DNA of 64,000 bases from Betaproteobacteria bacterium (GTDB taxonomy: Bacteria; Pseudomonadota; Gammaproteobacteria; Burkholderiales; Rhodocyclaceae). The translations under genes and the position numbers were made by a program. The stretch lies in the NCBI GenBank assembly GCA_016709965.1, contig JADJLT010000006.1, positions 248,001 to 312,000 on the forward strand. The letters run 5' to 3'. Shown one piece after another: positions 50,919 to 58,949 of the stretch (positions within the stretch are counted from its first letter, which is position 1; each line of letters opens with the position of its first letter). The notes beneath the pieces are model-generated. The model made no database searches. It worked only from the letters and a program-made list of their open reading frames with translations, and was not told the origin of the DNA.

Positions 50919-51872
50919 ATGGCCTTGTTTCTTTCGGAAAATGACGTAAAAAAGCTGTTGACCGTGGAAATGGCACTCGAAGCGGTCGAGTCGGCGCATC
51001 GCGACCTTGCCATGGGCGTGGCAATCGATACCCCGCGTGCCCGTAGCCGCTTGCCGCAAACTGCGCTGCATATTCTGCAGGGTGCATTGCCGGCGCAAGG
51101 CGTGATTGGCTACAAGGCCTATACCAGCAACAAGAGCGGCAATCGATTTCTGGTGCATTTGTTTGATGCTGCTAGCGGCCAGTTGATGGCCGTCATCGAG
51201 GCGGACTATCTCGGCATGATCCGCACCGGCGCTGCAAGCGGGGTTGCTGCCCGTTGGCTGGCGCGTCCGGACGCGACGGTGGCCGGGGTGTTTGGTGCCG
51301 GTTGGCAGGCCGAAGGTCATGTCCGGGCGATCTGTGCCACCTTACCGCTCGAATGCGTCAAGGTGTTCAGCCGCAAGGCCGATAAATTGCAGGCATTCTG
51401 TCAGCGCATGAGCGAAGCGACGGGGGTTGAAGTTGTGCCGGCGGCCAGCGCTGAAGACACCGTTCGAGGTAGCGATGTCATTGGTACGGTAACGACTGCG
51501 GCACAACCTTTGTTTGATGCCGCCTGGCTTGAGGCAGGCGTGCATATCAATGCCGCCGGTTCCAATTCGCTGATCCGTCAGGAATTGTCGGAGTCTGCCA
51601 TCCGGCGTTGTGATCTGGTGACCGTTGATTCAGTACCGACGGCATTGGCCGAGGCGGGTGATCTACTGCCCTTGCTGGAGAAGGGGCGCATTCATTCCCG
51701 CCAACTGGTGGAACTTGGCGAGGTGATCGTCGGGCGCCATGGCGGCCGGACATCGGTCGGGCAGGTTACGTTATTTGAATCCCAGGGCATGGCCATCCAG
51801 GATCTTGCTGTGGCCTTGCGGGTGCTGGCACTGGCGAGATATCAAGGGCTCGGTAGCGAGATGCCGTTGTAA
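50919..51872 (+). CDS. Ornithine cyclodeaminase / mu-crystallin family protein
   Basis: The 317-residue protein starts at ATG 50919 (AGGGA upstream). It carries LGMIRTGAASGVAARWLARP and the NAD-binding GVFGAGWQAEGHV, followed by INAAGSNSLIRQEL. Family members include ornithine cyclodeaminase, alanine dehydrogenase and ketimine reductases; the substrate is not evident. It stands alone behind the sucCD terminator. Confidence 0.9.
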   Translation: MALFLSENDVKKLLTVEMALEAVESAHRDLAMGVAIDTPRARSRLPQTALHILQGALPAQGVIGYKAYTSNKSGNRFLVHLFDAASGQLMAVIEADYLGMIRTGAASGVAARWLARPDATVAGVFGAGWQAEGHVRAICATLPLECVKVFSRKADKLQAFCQRMSEATGVEVVPAASAEDTVRGSDVIGTVTTAAQPLFDAAWLEAGVHINAAGSNSLIRQELSESAIRRCDLVTVDSVPTALAEAGDLLPLLEKGRIHSRQLVELGEVIVGRHGGRTSVGQVTLFESQGMAIQDLAVALRVLALARYQGLGSEMPL

Positions 51873-52076
51873 TGAGTTTGACCGGAATGCGACAACAGGT
51901 AAGAATGATAAGGTTTTGCGTCGCCGAATAACTTGGGACGAGAGCGTTTGCGGAGATGTAATGGGCTGGTCAGCATTTGGAAGGTCAGGCACGATTTTCG
52001 GCGATGAGCATTCCCGGACGCCAGGCCACGTCAAAAATGCGACGTTCCAGTCATGTTCTGCGCTGGGGTATTCGGC

Positions 52077-52898
52077 ATGAAGCTGGTTGATGCGCTGGAA
52101 ATGGTGGCGCGTACCGACCCCGGTATCATTCGTTCGCATAATGAAGATGCTGTTTTTACCGATACTTCTCTTGGCGTCACCATCCTGGCTGATGGCATGG
52201 GTGGCTACAACGCGGGCGAAGTGGCGAGCGGCATGGCCACGATGCGACTGGCCGAAGATCTTGCGCGGATCATTGTTTCCGAAGCAGAGCTAGGGCGAGG
52301 AATGAGAGATTCCGCCGTGGTCGAGCAACATATTTTCAATGAGGTTGCCGCGGCCAATTTGGCAATTTTCAATGCTTCCCGGAGTTTCGCGCAATACGCC
52401 GGCATGGGAACGACCTTGGTCATGGCCTGGTTTTACGACAATCGGATGAGTGTCGCCCATGTGGGTGATTCGCGCTTGTATCGCTTGCGCGGCAAACATT
52501 TAAAGCAACTGACGCGTGACCATTCTCTCTTACAGGAGCAGCTTGATAATGGCATCATTACGCCCGAGCAAGCTCGTAATGCAGAAAACAGAAATCTGGT
52601 GACGCGAGCGCTTGGCGTTGATCCCGAGGTTGATGTTGAGGTTAACGATTACGATGTGCGTGCCGGGGACATTATTTTGCTTTGTTCCGACGGGCTGAAC
52701 GACATGGTCGAGGATGACGAGATTGAGCTGACCCTGAATACGCTGGGGGGAAATCTGCCGCTGGCAGCAGAGCATCTTGTACAGATGTCCAACGACAACG
52801 GCGGCAGGGACAATGTGTCGGTCATTCTGGTCAAGGTGCAGGGTGATTTCGAGACGCCCAAGGCTTGGTGGCAGCGGCTTCTGGCCAGATTGAAGTGA
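52077..52898 (+). CDS. PP2C-type Ser/Thr protein phosphatase
   Basis: The 273-residue protein (ATG 52077) has all PP2C motifs: RTDPGIIRSHNEDAVF, ILADGMGGYNAGE, VAHVGDSRLYRL, LCSDGLNDMV and GGRDNVSVIL. It is cytoplasmic and dephosphorylates Ser/Thr. A FHA-domain gene follows after 15 bases, which suggests a phospho-signalling pair as in Stp1/PppA systems; no Ser/Thr kinase gene is visible in the window. Confidence 0.94.
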   Translation: MKLVDALEMVARTDPGIIRSHNEDAVFTDTSLGVTILADGMGGYNAGEVASGMATMRLAEDLARIIVSEAELGRGMRDSAVVEQHIFNEVAAANLAIFNASRSFAQYAGMGTTLVMAWFYDNRMSVAHVGDSRLYRLRGKHLKQLTRDHSLLQEQLDNGIITPEQARNAENRNLVTRALGVDPEVDVEVNDYDVRAGDIILLCSDGLNDMVEDDEIELTLNTLGGNLPLAAEHLVQMSNDNGGRDNVSVILVKVQGDFETPKAWWQRLLARLK

Positions 52899-52913
52899 GA
52901 TAAGGTAAGCAAG

Positions 52914-53618
52914 ATGGCGAAAATGATCCTTTCAATGGATGGCCTGGTACTCAAGGAGATACCTCTGAACCAGGAACGTCTGAGCATTGGGCGCAAGCCG
53001 CAGAACGACATTCAGATCGATAACCTAGCCATCTCGGGCGAGCATGCCGTAGTCGTCACCATCCTTGCCGACTCCTTTCTGGAGGACCTGAACAGTACCA
53101 ACGGTACGCTGGTTAACGGTCAGCCAATCAAAAAGCATTTTCTGCGCAACAACGATGTGATCGAGTTGGGCAAATACAAGCTCAAATACATGGCCGATTT
53201 GCAGGCAGGTGCCGCCGCCAGTGATTTTGAAAAAAATGCGGCGATTCGCTCCGGGTCGGTTCGCATGCCAACCGAACTGCAATTGGCGCCCACTGAAAAC
53301 CTGAGCCGATCCAGCATTGGCATGGCATCCCAGCCCAAACCGCCGATGCCCGGTGCGGCCGCTGCCATCCAACTGCTCAACGGCCCCAACGCCGGCAAGG
53401 AGCTGGACTTGACCAAAACGCTGACGACATTGGGCAAGCCCGGCTTGCAGGTGGCTGTCATCGCCAAGCGACCGCATGGCTTTTTCATCACGCATGTCGA
53501 GGGGCATCAGTTTCCGATTGTTAACGGCCGGGCGCTGGATGCGCAGGCGGTTCCTCTGGGTGATCACGATGTCATTGAGATTGCTGGTATCAAGATGGAA
53601 TTTTTCCTGAAGGCCTGA
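52914..53618 (+). CDS. FHA-domain protein
   Basis: The 234-residue protein has an N-terminal FHA domain (about 1-95: LSIGRKPQNDIQIDNLAISGEHAVV, LNSTNGTLVNG), which binds phosphothreonine. After a linker a second, degenerate FHA-like fold (about 140-234: AAIQLLNGPNAGKELDL... DHDVIEIAGIKMEFFL) lacks the key Ser-x-x-His. It follows the PP2C gene and is probably co-transcribed. Confidence 0.92.
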   Translation: MAKMILSMDGLVLKEIPLNQERLSIGRKPQNDIQIDNLAISGEHAVVVTILADSFLEDLNSTNGTLVNGQPIKKHFLRNNDVIELGKYKLKYMADLQAGAAASDFEKNAAIRSGSVRMPTELQLAPTENLSRSSIGMASQPKPPMPGAAAAIQLLNGPNAGKELDLTKTLTTLGKPGLQVAVIAKRPHGFFITHVEGHQFPIVNGRALDAQAVPLGDHDVIEIAGIKMEFFLKA

Positions 53619-53737
53619 TTTTGCTGGGCTATTGAGCTGGCGCAAAAGACGCGGGGCGAGCCTGGCGTTACAATCCGCCATGGCCTGCACCCGGGAGACC
53701 TTCGGCGCGGCTTAACTTAACGGCAGACCAAACTAGC

Positions 53738-54505
53738 ATGAAGCTTCGCGTACTCGGCTGCAGTGGTGGCATTGGTGGCAGGCACCAGCGAACCACTTCC
53801 TTCCTCATCGACCATGACATTCTCATTGATGCCGGTACCGGTGTCGGCGAATTGTCCATTGCCGAATTAACGCAAATTGATCATGTCTTTCTGACGCACT
53901 GCCACCTCGACCACATTGCGACCTTGCCCATGATGATCGACACCGTGGCGGACTGTCGCAGCAAGCCGCTCACTGTCTACGGCACCAAAGCCGTGCTCGA
54001 CAGCCTGCGCAAGCACATTTTCAACTGGGCCATCTGGCCGGATTTTTCGGTGGTGCCATCGGCCGAGCAGGCATTCATGCGTTACCAGCCAATCGACATT
54101 GCCAAGCCGGTCATCCTTGACGGGCGCCACATCACGGCCTTGCCTGTTGATCACACCGTGCCGGCCGTTGGCTATAGCCTCGACTCTGGCGTGGCCAGCC
54201 TGGCGTTTTCCGGCGATACCGGCCCCTGTGCGGCCTTCTGGCAAGCGCTGAACGGCATTTCCAATCTCCGCCACCTGATCGTCGAATGCGCATTCCCCAA
54301 TCGCGAAAAGCGTCTGGCCGAAGTATCCAAGCATTATTGGCCCGACGTGCTGGCATCCGGGCTGAAACAACTGCAACGTCCGTGCGAGATTCACATTACG
54401 CATCTCAAGCCAGGGCAGATCGAAGCCACCATGGCAGAGATTAATCGTTGCCTGGCTGAATTCACGCCGACCATGCTCCAGAACAATCAGGTTTTTGAAT
54501 TCTGA
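53738..54505 (+). CDS. Metallo-beta-lactamase-fold phosphodiesterase-like protein
   Basis: The 255-residue protein has the THCHLDHIATLP zinc motif near residue 51, further ligands in AFSGDTGPCAAFW and the ITHLKPGQIEAT end. It resembles class II 3',5'-cyclic-nucleotide phosphodiesterases (CpdP type). If it hydrolyses cAMP it would oppose the cyclase at 2016-3308, but this is a guess from family resemblance. A 119-base gap separates it from the FHA gene. Confidence 0.82.
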   Translation: MKLRVLGCSGGIGGRHQRTTSFLIDHDILIDAGTGVGELSIAELTQIDHVFLTHCHLDHIATLPMMIDTVADCRSKPLTVYGTKAVLDSLRKHIFNWAIWPDFSVVPSAEQAFMRYQPIDIAKPVILDGRHITALPVDHTVPAVGYSLDSGVASLAFSGDTGPCAAFWQALNGISNLRHLIVECAFPNREKRLAEVSKHYWPDVLASGLKQLQRPCEIHITHLKPGQIEATMAEINRCLAEFTPTMLQNNQVFEF

Positions 54506-54519
54506 CGGGGTGATCCCCC

Positions 54520-55655
54520 ATGGCAACCACATCGGATGACCTTTTTCGTCGCCAGGAACAGCTCAACGACATTGGTGCATTGCTGTCGAGCGAGCGCGAC
54601 AGCGATTCGCTGCAGCTCTCCTTTGGTGGGAGCTGTCATCGGCCTACGCCAGAGCAATTTCCCGATCTCCACCTGTTTCGCGAAGACGGCTTGCCCAACG
54701 ACACCATGGTCGCTGTCTACGCTGCCATTACCGGCAAGACCGGCAATATTGCCGATGCCTACAGCCTGGTGGGCTTCGACTTTTCCGGCATGCGCCAGTT
54801 CGATGCACGCACCGGCTCACTCGCCGATTTCAAATTGACTGACAAGGATCACTACGAATTGCGCATCGCAGTTTTGCCGCACGACTGCGGCAAGGTCACT
54901 ACGCCCGTGCATATCGTCGAAAAGCCACCAAGCCGCAAACCATCTACGACCGCATTCATCTGATCGATACGCGCTTTGAAATCATCAAGCGCGACGCCGA
55001 AATCCGGAAATGGAAAAGCATTGCAGAAGGGACTGCGCCCGACGAGGCGGAGCGGATATATTTTGATTTTTGCCAAAAAATTCCGGTTGACCGCGGCATT
55101 CTCCATCGCGCCAATATCGGCTGCGAAAAAATGCCTGACGAAGATATTGCACGTATCCGGCAGCTTTCCGCCAAGTACCGCGGGTGCGCGGCCGATGGCA
55201 ACGAGCAAGTCTTTCTGACTGATGACGAACTTGAAAACCTGAGCATCTGTTCCGGAACTCTGACCAAGGCAGAGCGTGACATCATCAATCACCACATTGT
55301 CGCGACCGTCAAAATGCTCGAACAATTACCCTGGCCGCGGCATCTGAAAAACGTCCCGGAATACGCCGGTGGCCACCACGAGCGCATGGATGGCAAGGGC
55401 TACCCCAATGGCCTGAGGCGCGAAGAGATGAGCTGGCAGGCCCGGATGATGGGCATTGCCGACATCTTCGAAGCGCTCACTGCCAAGGATCGCCCCTACA
55501 AGGAAGGCATGCAGCTCTCGCAAGCGTTGGCGATCCTCGAAAAAATCAGCAAGAACTACCATATCGCTGCTGAACTCCATGCATTGTTTGTCAGCAGCGG
55601 GCTGTACCGCCGCTCTGCGAACGAATTCCTGGCGCCACAGCAAGCCGACTGCTAA
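54520..55655 (+). pseudogene. Decayed GAF-HD-GYP cyclic-di-GMP phosphodiesterase gene
   Basis: Two frames together give one GAF-HD-GYP protein. The first (54520-54963) has the GAF-like start RRQEQLNDIGALLSSERD, later GFDFSGMRQFDA, then jumps to ELRIAVLPHDCGKVTTPVHIV. Compared with family members the central GAF part and the first HD-GYP helices (the usual GGHCQRVPEL region) appear to be missing, so two internal deletions are likely. A one-base loss in the A-run at 54920-54923 then shifts the frame; the second frame continues to 55655 with HHERMDGKGYPNGL, the GYP motif. A copy of the recurrent motif lies in it. The product is probably inactive. Confidence 0.75.
55081..55096 (+). repeat. Recurrent motif, copy 4 (inside the HD-GYP pseudogene)
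   Basis: TTCCGGTTGACCGCGG shares the 13-base core with the other copies; a run of A rather than T precedes it. Confidence 0.65.
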
Positions 55656-55869
55656 TTCATCTCGGGACCGCTGCTGTATTTGCCATATTTTCCGACGAAT
55701 GTCGTCATGCCTGCCGCATTACGTCCACTGCACATGACGCAAATTGTCACCTCTGCCGGGCTGATCGCCAGCTACGCTTTTTTACATTCGCGCCAGAAAA
55801 ACGCTAAAGCGATGACTGGTAAGGGTTTTGGCGATTCGAGAGCGGTCATCGGCTTGAGTTTAAAAAAGC

Positions 55870-55885
55870 TGGCACGGAAACTGTT
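55870..55885 (+). promoter_or_regulatory. Sigma-54 promoter of pilA
   Basis: TGGCACGGAAACTGTT has a perfect -24 element (TGGCACG) and correct 10-base GG-to-GT spacing; the -12 element has T in place of C. It lies 48 bases upstream of the pilA ATG. pilA genes are commonly RpoN-dependent. Confidence 0.65.
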
Positions 55886-55933
55886 ATAGGTAACTCAGCG
55901 GCTTTCCCGCCTTGTCACTAACAGGAGATTCAA

Positions 55934-56467
55934 ATGAAAAAGATTCAACAAGGTTTCACCCTGATCGAACTGATGATCGTTGTTGCCATTATCGGTATTC
56001 TGGCTGCTGTTGCTCTGCCGGCTTATCAGGATTACACCGTTCGTGCCCGTGTTAGCGAAGGTCTGTCGCTGGCTGGTGATGCCAAGCAAGTTATTGGTTC
56101 TAGCAGCAACACAGCCGTTGAATTGACTGCTGCTGCCGGGGCATTTAACGACACCTTGGCCGTAGGTGTTGGTGCGCGATCTAAGTACGTAACCAATGTG
56201 CAAATTGCTGCTGCCACTGGTGTGGTTACGGTAACCCTGAATGATGCCAACATCGGCGGTGGTATCCCGGTTGGCGCAACTATCCTATTTTCCCCTTACA
56301 AATCTACAGCAGCTGGCTTCGTTACTTTGGCTGGTAATTTCGGTGTCGCGGGCAATGTGGACTGGGCATGTACATCTTCTACCAATGCTGTTGCGACTGG
56401 TCGTAACATGGCTGCTGCTGCTACCGGTACCCTGCCGGCTCGTCTCGCACCGAGCGAGTGCCGTTAA
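55934..56467 (+). CDS. pilA: Type IV major pilin PilA
   Basis: The 177-residue prepilin has a short leader (MKKIQQG) and the mature start FTLIELMIVVAIIGILAAVA with Glu5. The C-terminal Cys pair (DWACTS and PSECR) would close the D-loop. It follows a sigma-54 promoter, has AGGAG upstream and ends in a strong terminator. The accessory gene tfpX follows, suggesting a pilin whose stability needs a dedicated helper. It is separate from the MSHA locus at the other end of the window. Confidence 0.95.
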   Translation: MKKIQQGFTLIELMIVVAIIGILAAVALPAYQDYTVRARVSEGLSLAGDAKQVIGSSSNTAVELTAAAGAFNDTLAVGVGARSKYVTNVQIAAATGVVTVTLNDANIGGGIPVGATILFSPYKSTAAGFVTLAGNFGVAGNVDWACTSSTNAVATGRNMAAAATGTLPARLAPSECR

Positions 56468-56507
56468 TAGGTTGAATAATAGGATTTGGCTCCTATTTCA
56501 AAAAAGG

Positions 56508-56530
56508 CCGGGGCTGATGCCCCGGTTTTT
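56508..56530 (+). terminator. Rho-independent terminator of pilA
   Basis: Stem CCGGGGC / GCCCCGG with TGAT loop, followed by five Ts, 41 bases after the stop. Confidence 0.92.
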
Positions 56531-56557
56531 CTTTTTGTGTCGTCCAAAACTGATTTG

Positions 56558-56576
56558 CCACGGTCAACCGGGAAAA
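56558..56576 (-). repeat. Recurrent motif, copy 5 (reverse orientation, after pilA)
   Basis: On the minus strand it reads TTTTCCCGGTTGACCGTGG, one extra C compared with copies 1 and 3. It lies between the pilA terminator and tfpX. Confidence 0.7.
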
Positions 56577-56731
56577 TAGTCAAAAAATGAAAGGTTGTTC
56601 CAGGCTTTTAACTTTGTCTGCGTAAGCCTGACCGCCTTAGCGCTCAAGATTGACAACTCGCTGTTCGCCCCCAAGTTTGACGACAGGCAAGTAATATCTC
56701 GATCTTCCATCTCGTACCTATTTGTTACCCC

Positions 56732-57466
56732 ATGATTCCTCGTCTGCGTGCTGGCCTAATTCATTTGTCGATCTCTTCCGTTGTCGCTTTGATGGCGGTT
56801 GGAATCGTGTTTTTAATCTGGTATCCCCATCCGTTGCATACGGCGGCTGGCGTTACAGAGATTTTTCTTATTGTTTTGGGGGTCGATGTTGTTATTGGGC
56901 CGTTGCTGACGACGCTGGTTTATCGACAGGGCAAGAAATCCCTGCGTTTTGATTTGTCCACGATTGCCTTGCTGCAGTTGCTGGCATTTTCCTACGGACT
57001 GTGGACCGTGGCGGAGGGGCGACCGGCCTGGCTGGTGTTTAACGCGGACCGTTTTGATTTGGTGCAGGCGTATCAGATTGATGAGCGCAAGCTTAGCGAA
57101 GCTCCCGCTGACTTTCGCTCCGCACCTTGGACTGGGCCACGCTGGGTTTCGGCGCGTCGCGCGGAGACTGCAGAGGAGCGTAAGACGATTGCCCTTGAGG
57201 CCATGATTGCGGGCGTTGACGTTGCTCAGCGTCCTGAACTCTATCGCTCACTTGATGAAGATGCGACGGCGATACGCGAGCGTTCCAAGCCTCTGGATGA
57301 GCTAACGCACTACAACTCGAAGTCCGTTGTCGACGAAGCTCGCCAGCGCTGGCCTGAGGCTGACGCCTATCTTCCCATGATGGCCCGCGCGCATCCGGTC
57401 ACCGTGCTGATCAACAAGGCTTCGGCGAAAGTCGTTGCGATTGTTGACCTCAATCCCTGGGAGTAG
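56732..57466 (+). CDS. tfpX: TfpX/TfpZ-family type IV pilin accessory protein
   Basis: The 244-residue protein has three to four N-terminal membrane helices (about 10-95) and a periplasmic remainder with FDLVQAYQIDERKL and the ending VVAIVDLNPWE. TfpX/TfpZ proteins aid surface display of particular PilA alleles. Position right after pilA fits. A 265-base gap with terminator and repeat copy 5 separates them, so it likely has its own promoter. Its 3' end lies 12 bases from the convergent CYTH-CHAD gene. Confidence 0.85.
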   Translation: MIPRLRAGLIHLSISSVVALMAVGIVFLIWYPHPLHTAAGVTEIFLIVLGVDVVIGPLLTTLVYRQGKKSLRFDLSTIALLQLLAFSYGLWTVAEGRPAWLVFNADRFDLVQAYQIDERKLSEAPADFRSAPWTGPRWVSARRAETAEERKTIALEAMIAGVDVAQRPELYRSLDEDATAIRERSKPLDELTHYNSKSVVDEARQRWPEADAYLPMMARAHPVTVLINKASAKVVAIVDLNPWE

Positions 57467-57478
57467 ATTCGACCTCGC

Positions 57479-58945
57479 TCAGATCGGCGGGCTTTGTGTC
57501 AGCCAGGTTTGTAGTGCATCCGGTAACTCTCTGATCAACAATGCATACCGACCCGAAATCCAGCCGTGCACTGGCCCGGGTGGGTGTCCATCGAGCACGT
57601 TGACCATCAGGGTTTCGGCAGTGACGTGGTCGTTGATCAGGCCGAGTTCTTCCTGTAATTGGGCCAGTGCAGCCAGATATGGCTTCAGGCGGCGTTGCGG
57701 TAGCAAGGGCGCGAAGAATTCCAGGGAATAGCGCAGCTTTTTGAAGGCGATGCGCAACTTGTGTCGCTCTTCCGGGCTGAGTTCGGCGTGTTGCAGCGCC
57801 AGTTTACGGGCTTTTCGGGCGTAGTTGGCGATCTGTTGCCGGGCAAAATCCTTGATTGGAACCGGTGCGCTGTCGTTCAGTGTGTAGATGGCGGCGGTGA
57901 ATTCGAGCAGCAGGCGCGGGTATTCGCTGACGGCGAGCAGGCCGATGACCGACTTGCGGGCGCTGCTTGCGCGTTGCAGCGCAGCTTTGCGCAGGCGCTT
58001 GATGTCGCGGTGCTCGGGAAAGGCGGCGGCGATGGGGGGCAGTGTTTCTTCGAGAAATACGTCCCAGTTGCGCGTGTCGCCCAGCGCGCCTGCCAGCGTT
58101 CGCCAGGTCTGGCCGTAGGCGGCGACAAATTCTGCCGGCAAAACGGGGGCAAAGAGTTTGATCGCGGAGCGCAGGCGGCGCAGCGAGACGCGGGCCTGAT
58201 GGACGAACTCAGGATCGCCGCCTATCAGCAGCCCACTTTCGTTGCGCTGAAAATGCTCAAGGCAGCCCAGCGCAACGCTGCGGAAGGCTTCGACCGGCGT
58301 TTGCTGGTCGTTGATTGGCACCGGTTTGCTCTTGAAGGGGCGGAGCGGTTCGTTCAGGAAGAGCTTGTATCCTCGCTCGGCCTTGCTGGCGATGGCCGGG
58401 TAGAGATCAATCGTTTGCTGAAGCTCGCGGGTCAGGGCGAAGATGTCATCGACCTTGCCGGAAAGTAGTTCAAGCTCGATTTCGCAGATGGTGGTGCGTC
58501 GGCCACGGCTTTCTATGTGGCCGCGGTCAATGGCCAGTTCGATCAGCGATTCGCCAAACGGGACGTGCCAGATCTGACGGTGGAAGTCGGTCGTGAAGAC
58601 TGGTTCGAATTGATCGCGCTTCTGTTCGAGAAAAATCCGGAAATCGTCGGCGTCCACATGGCTGAAATCGAAAATTCCCGGTGTGGCCGGGGTTTCCCAT
58701 TCGCTGCGCATGGCCAGGCCGCCGCTGGCTGGCTCGGCAGATTTGACCGTGCATAGCCATTGCCAGCCCTTCTTGCGGAAGCGGACGGCAACGCGTCTGG
58801 CGTGAAGCTCCAGTTTTGGCGTGTCGAAATAAGTATTCAGCAGGTGCTGCTTATGCGGCGGAATGCAGGCGAGCAGTGGGTGCGCAGCCAGTTGGCGGGC
58901 TGCTTTGGGGTTGAGCTGGAGCTTGAGCTCGATTTCGGTACTCAT
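57479..58945 (-). CDS. CYTH-CHAD domain protein (inorganic triphosphatase-like)
   Basis: From ATG 58943-58945 the protein has 488 residues. An N-terminal CYTH domain begins with the ExExK signature (EIELKL) and spans about residues 1-200; a CHAD domain (about 215-480) has conserved His in FVHQARVSLRRLRSAIKLF and HKLRIAFKKLRYSLEFF. CYTH hydrolyses triphosphates such as PPPi; CHAD binds polyphosphate. The combination occurs in E. coli YgiF. Upstream lapD ends 4 bases before it, so they may be co-transcribed. Confidence 0.92.
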   Translation of the reverse strand: MSTEIELKLQLNPKAARQLAAHPLLACIPPHKQHLLNTYFDTPKLELHARRVAVRFRKKGWQWLCTVKSAEPASGGLAMRSEWETPATPGIFDFSHVDADDFRIFLEQKRDQFEPVFTTDFHRQIWHVPFGESLIELAIDRGHIESRGRRTTICEIELELLSGKVDDIFALTRELQQTIDLYPAIASKAERGYKLFLNEPLRPFKSKPVPINDQQTPVEAFRSVALGCLEHFQRNESGLLIGGDPEFVHQARVSLRRLRSAIKLFAPVLPAEFVAAYGQTWRTLAGALGDTRNWDVFLEETLPPIAAAFPEHRDIKRLRKAALQRASSARKSVIGLLAVSEYPRLLLEFTAAIYTLNDSAPVPIKDFARQQIANYARKARKLALQHAELSPEERHKLRIAFKKLRYSLEFFAPLLPQRRLKPYLAALAQLQEELGLINDHVTAETLMVNVLDGHPPGPVHGWISGRYALLIRELPDALQTWLTQSPPI

Positions 58946-58949
58946 CTCA

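Noticed and set aside
55680..55889. Plus-strand frame between the HD-GYP remnant and pilA
   Set aside because: It runs through the sigma-54 promoter of pilA and has no family features.
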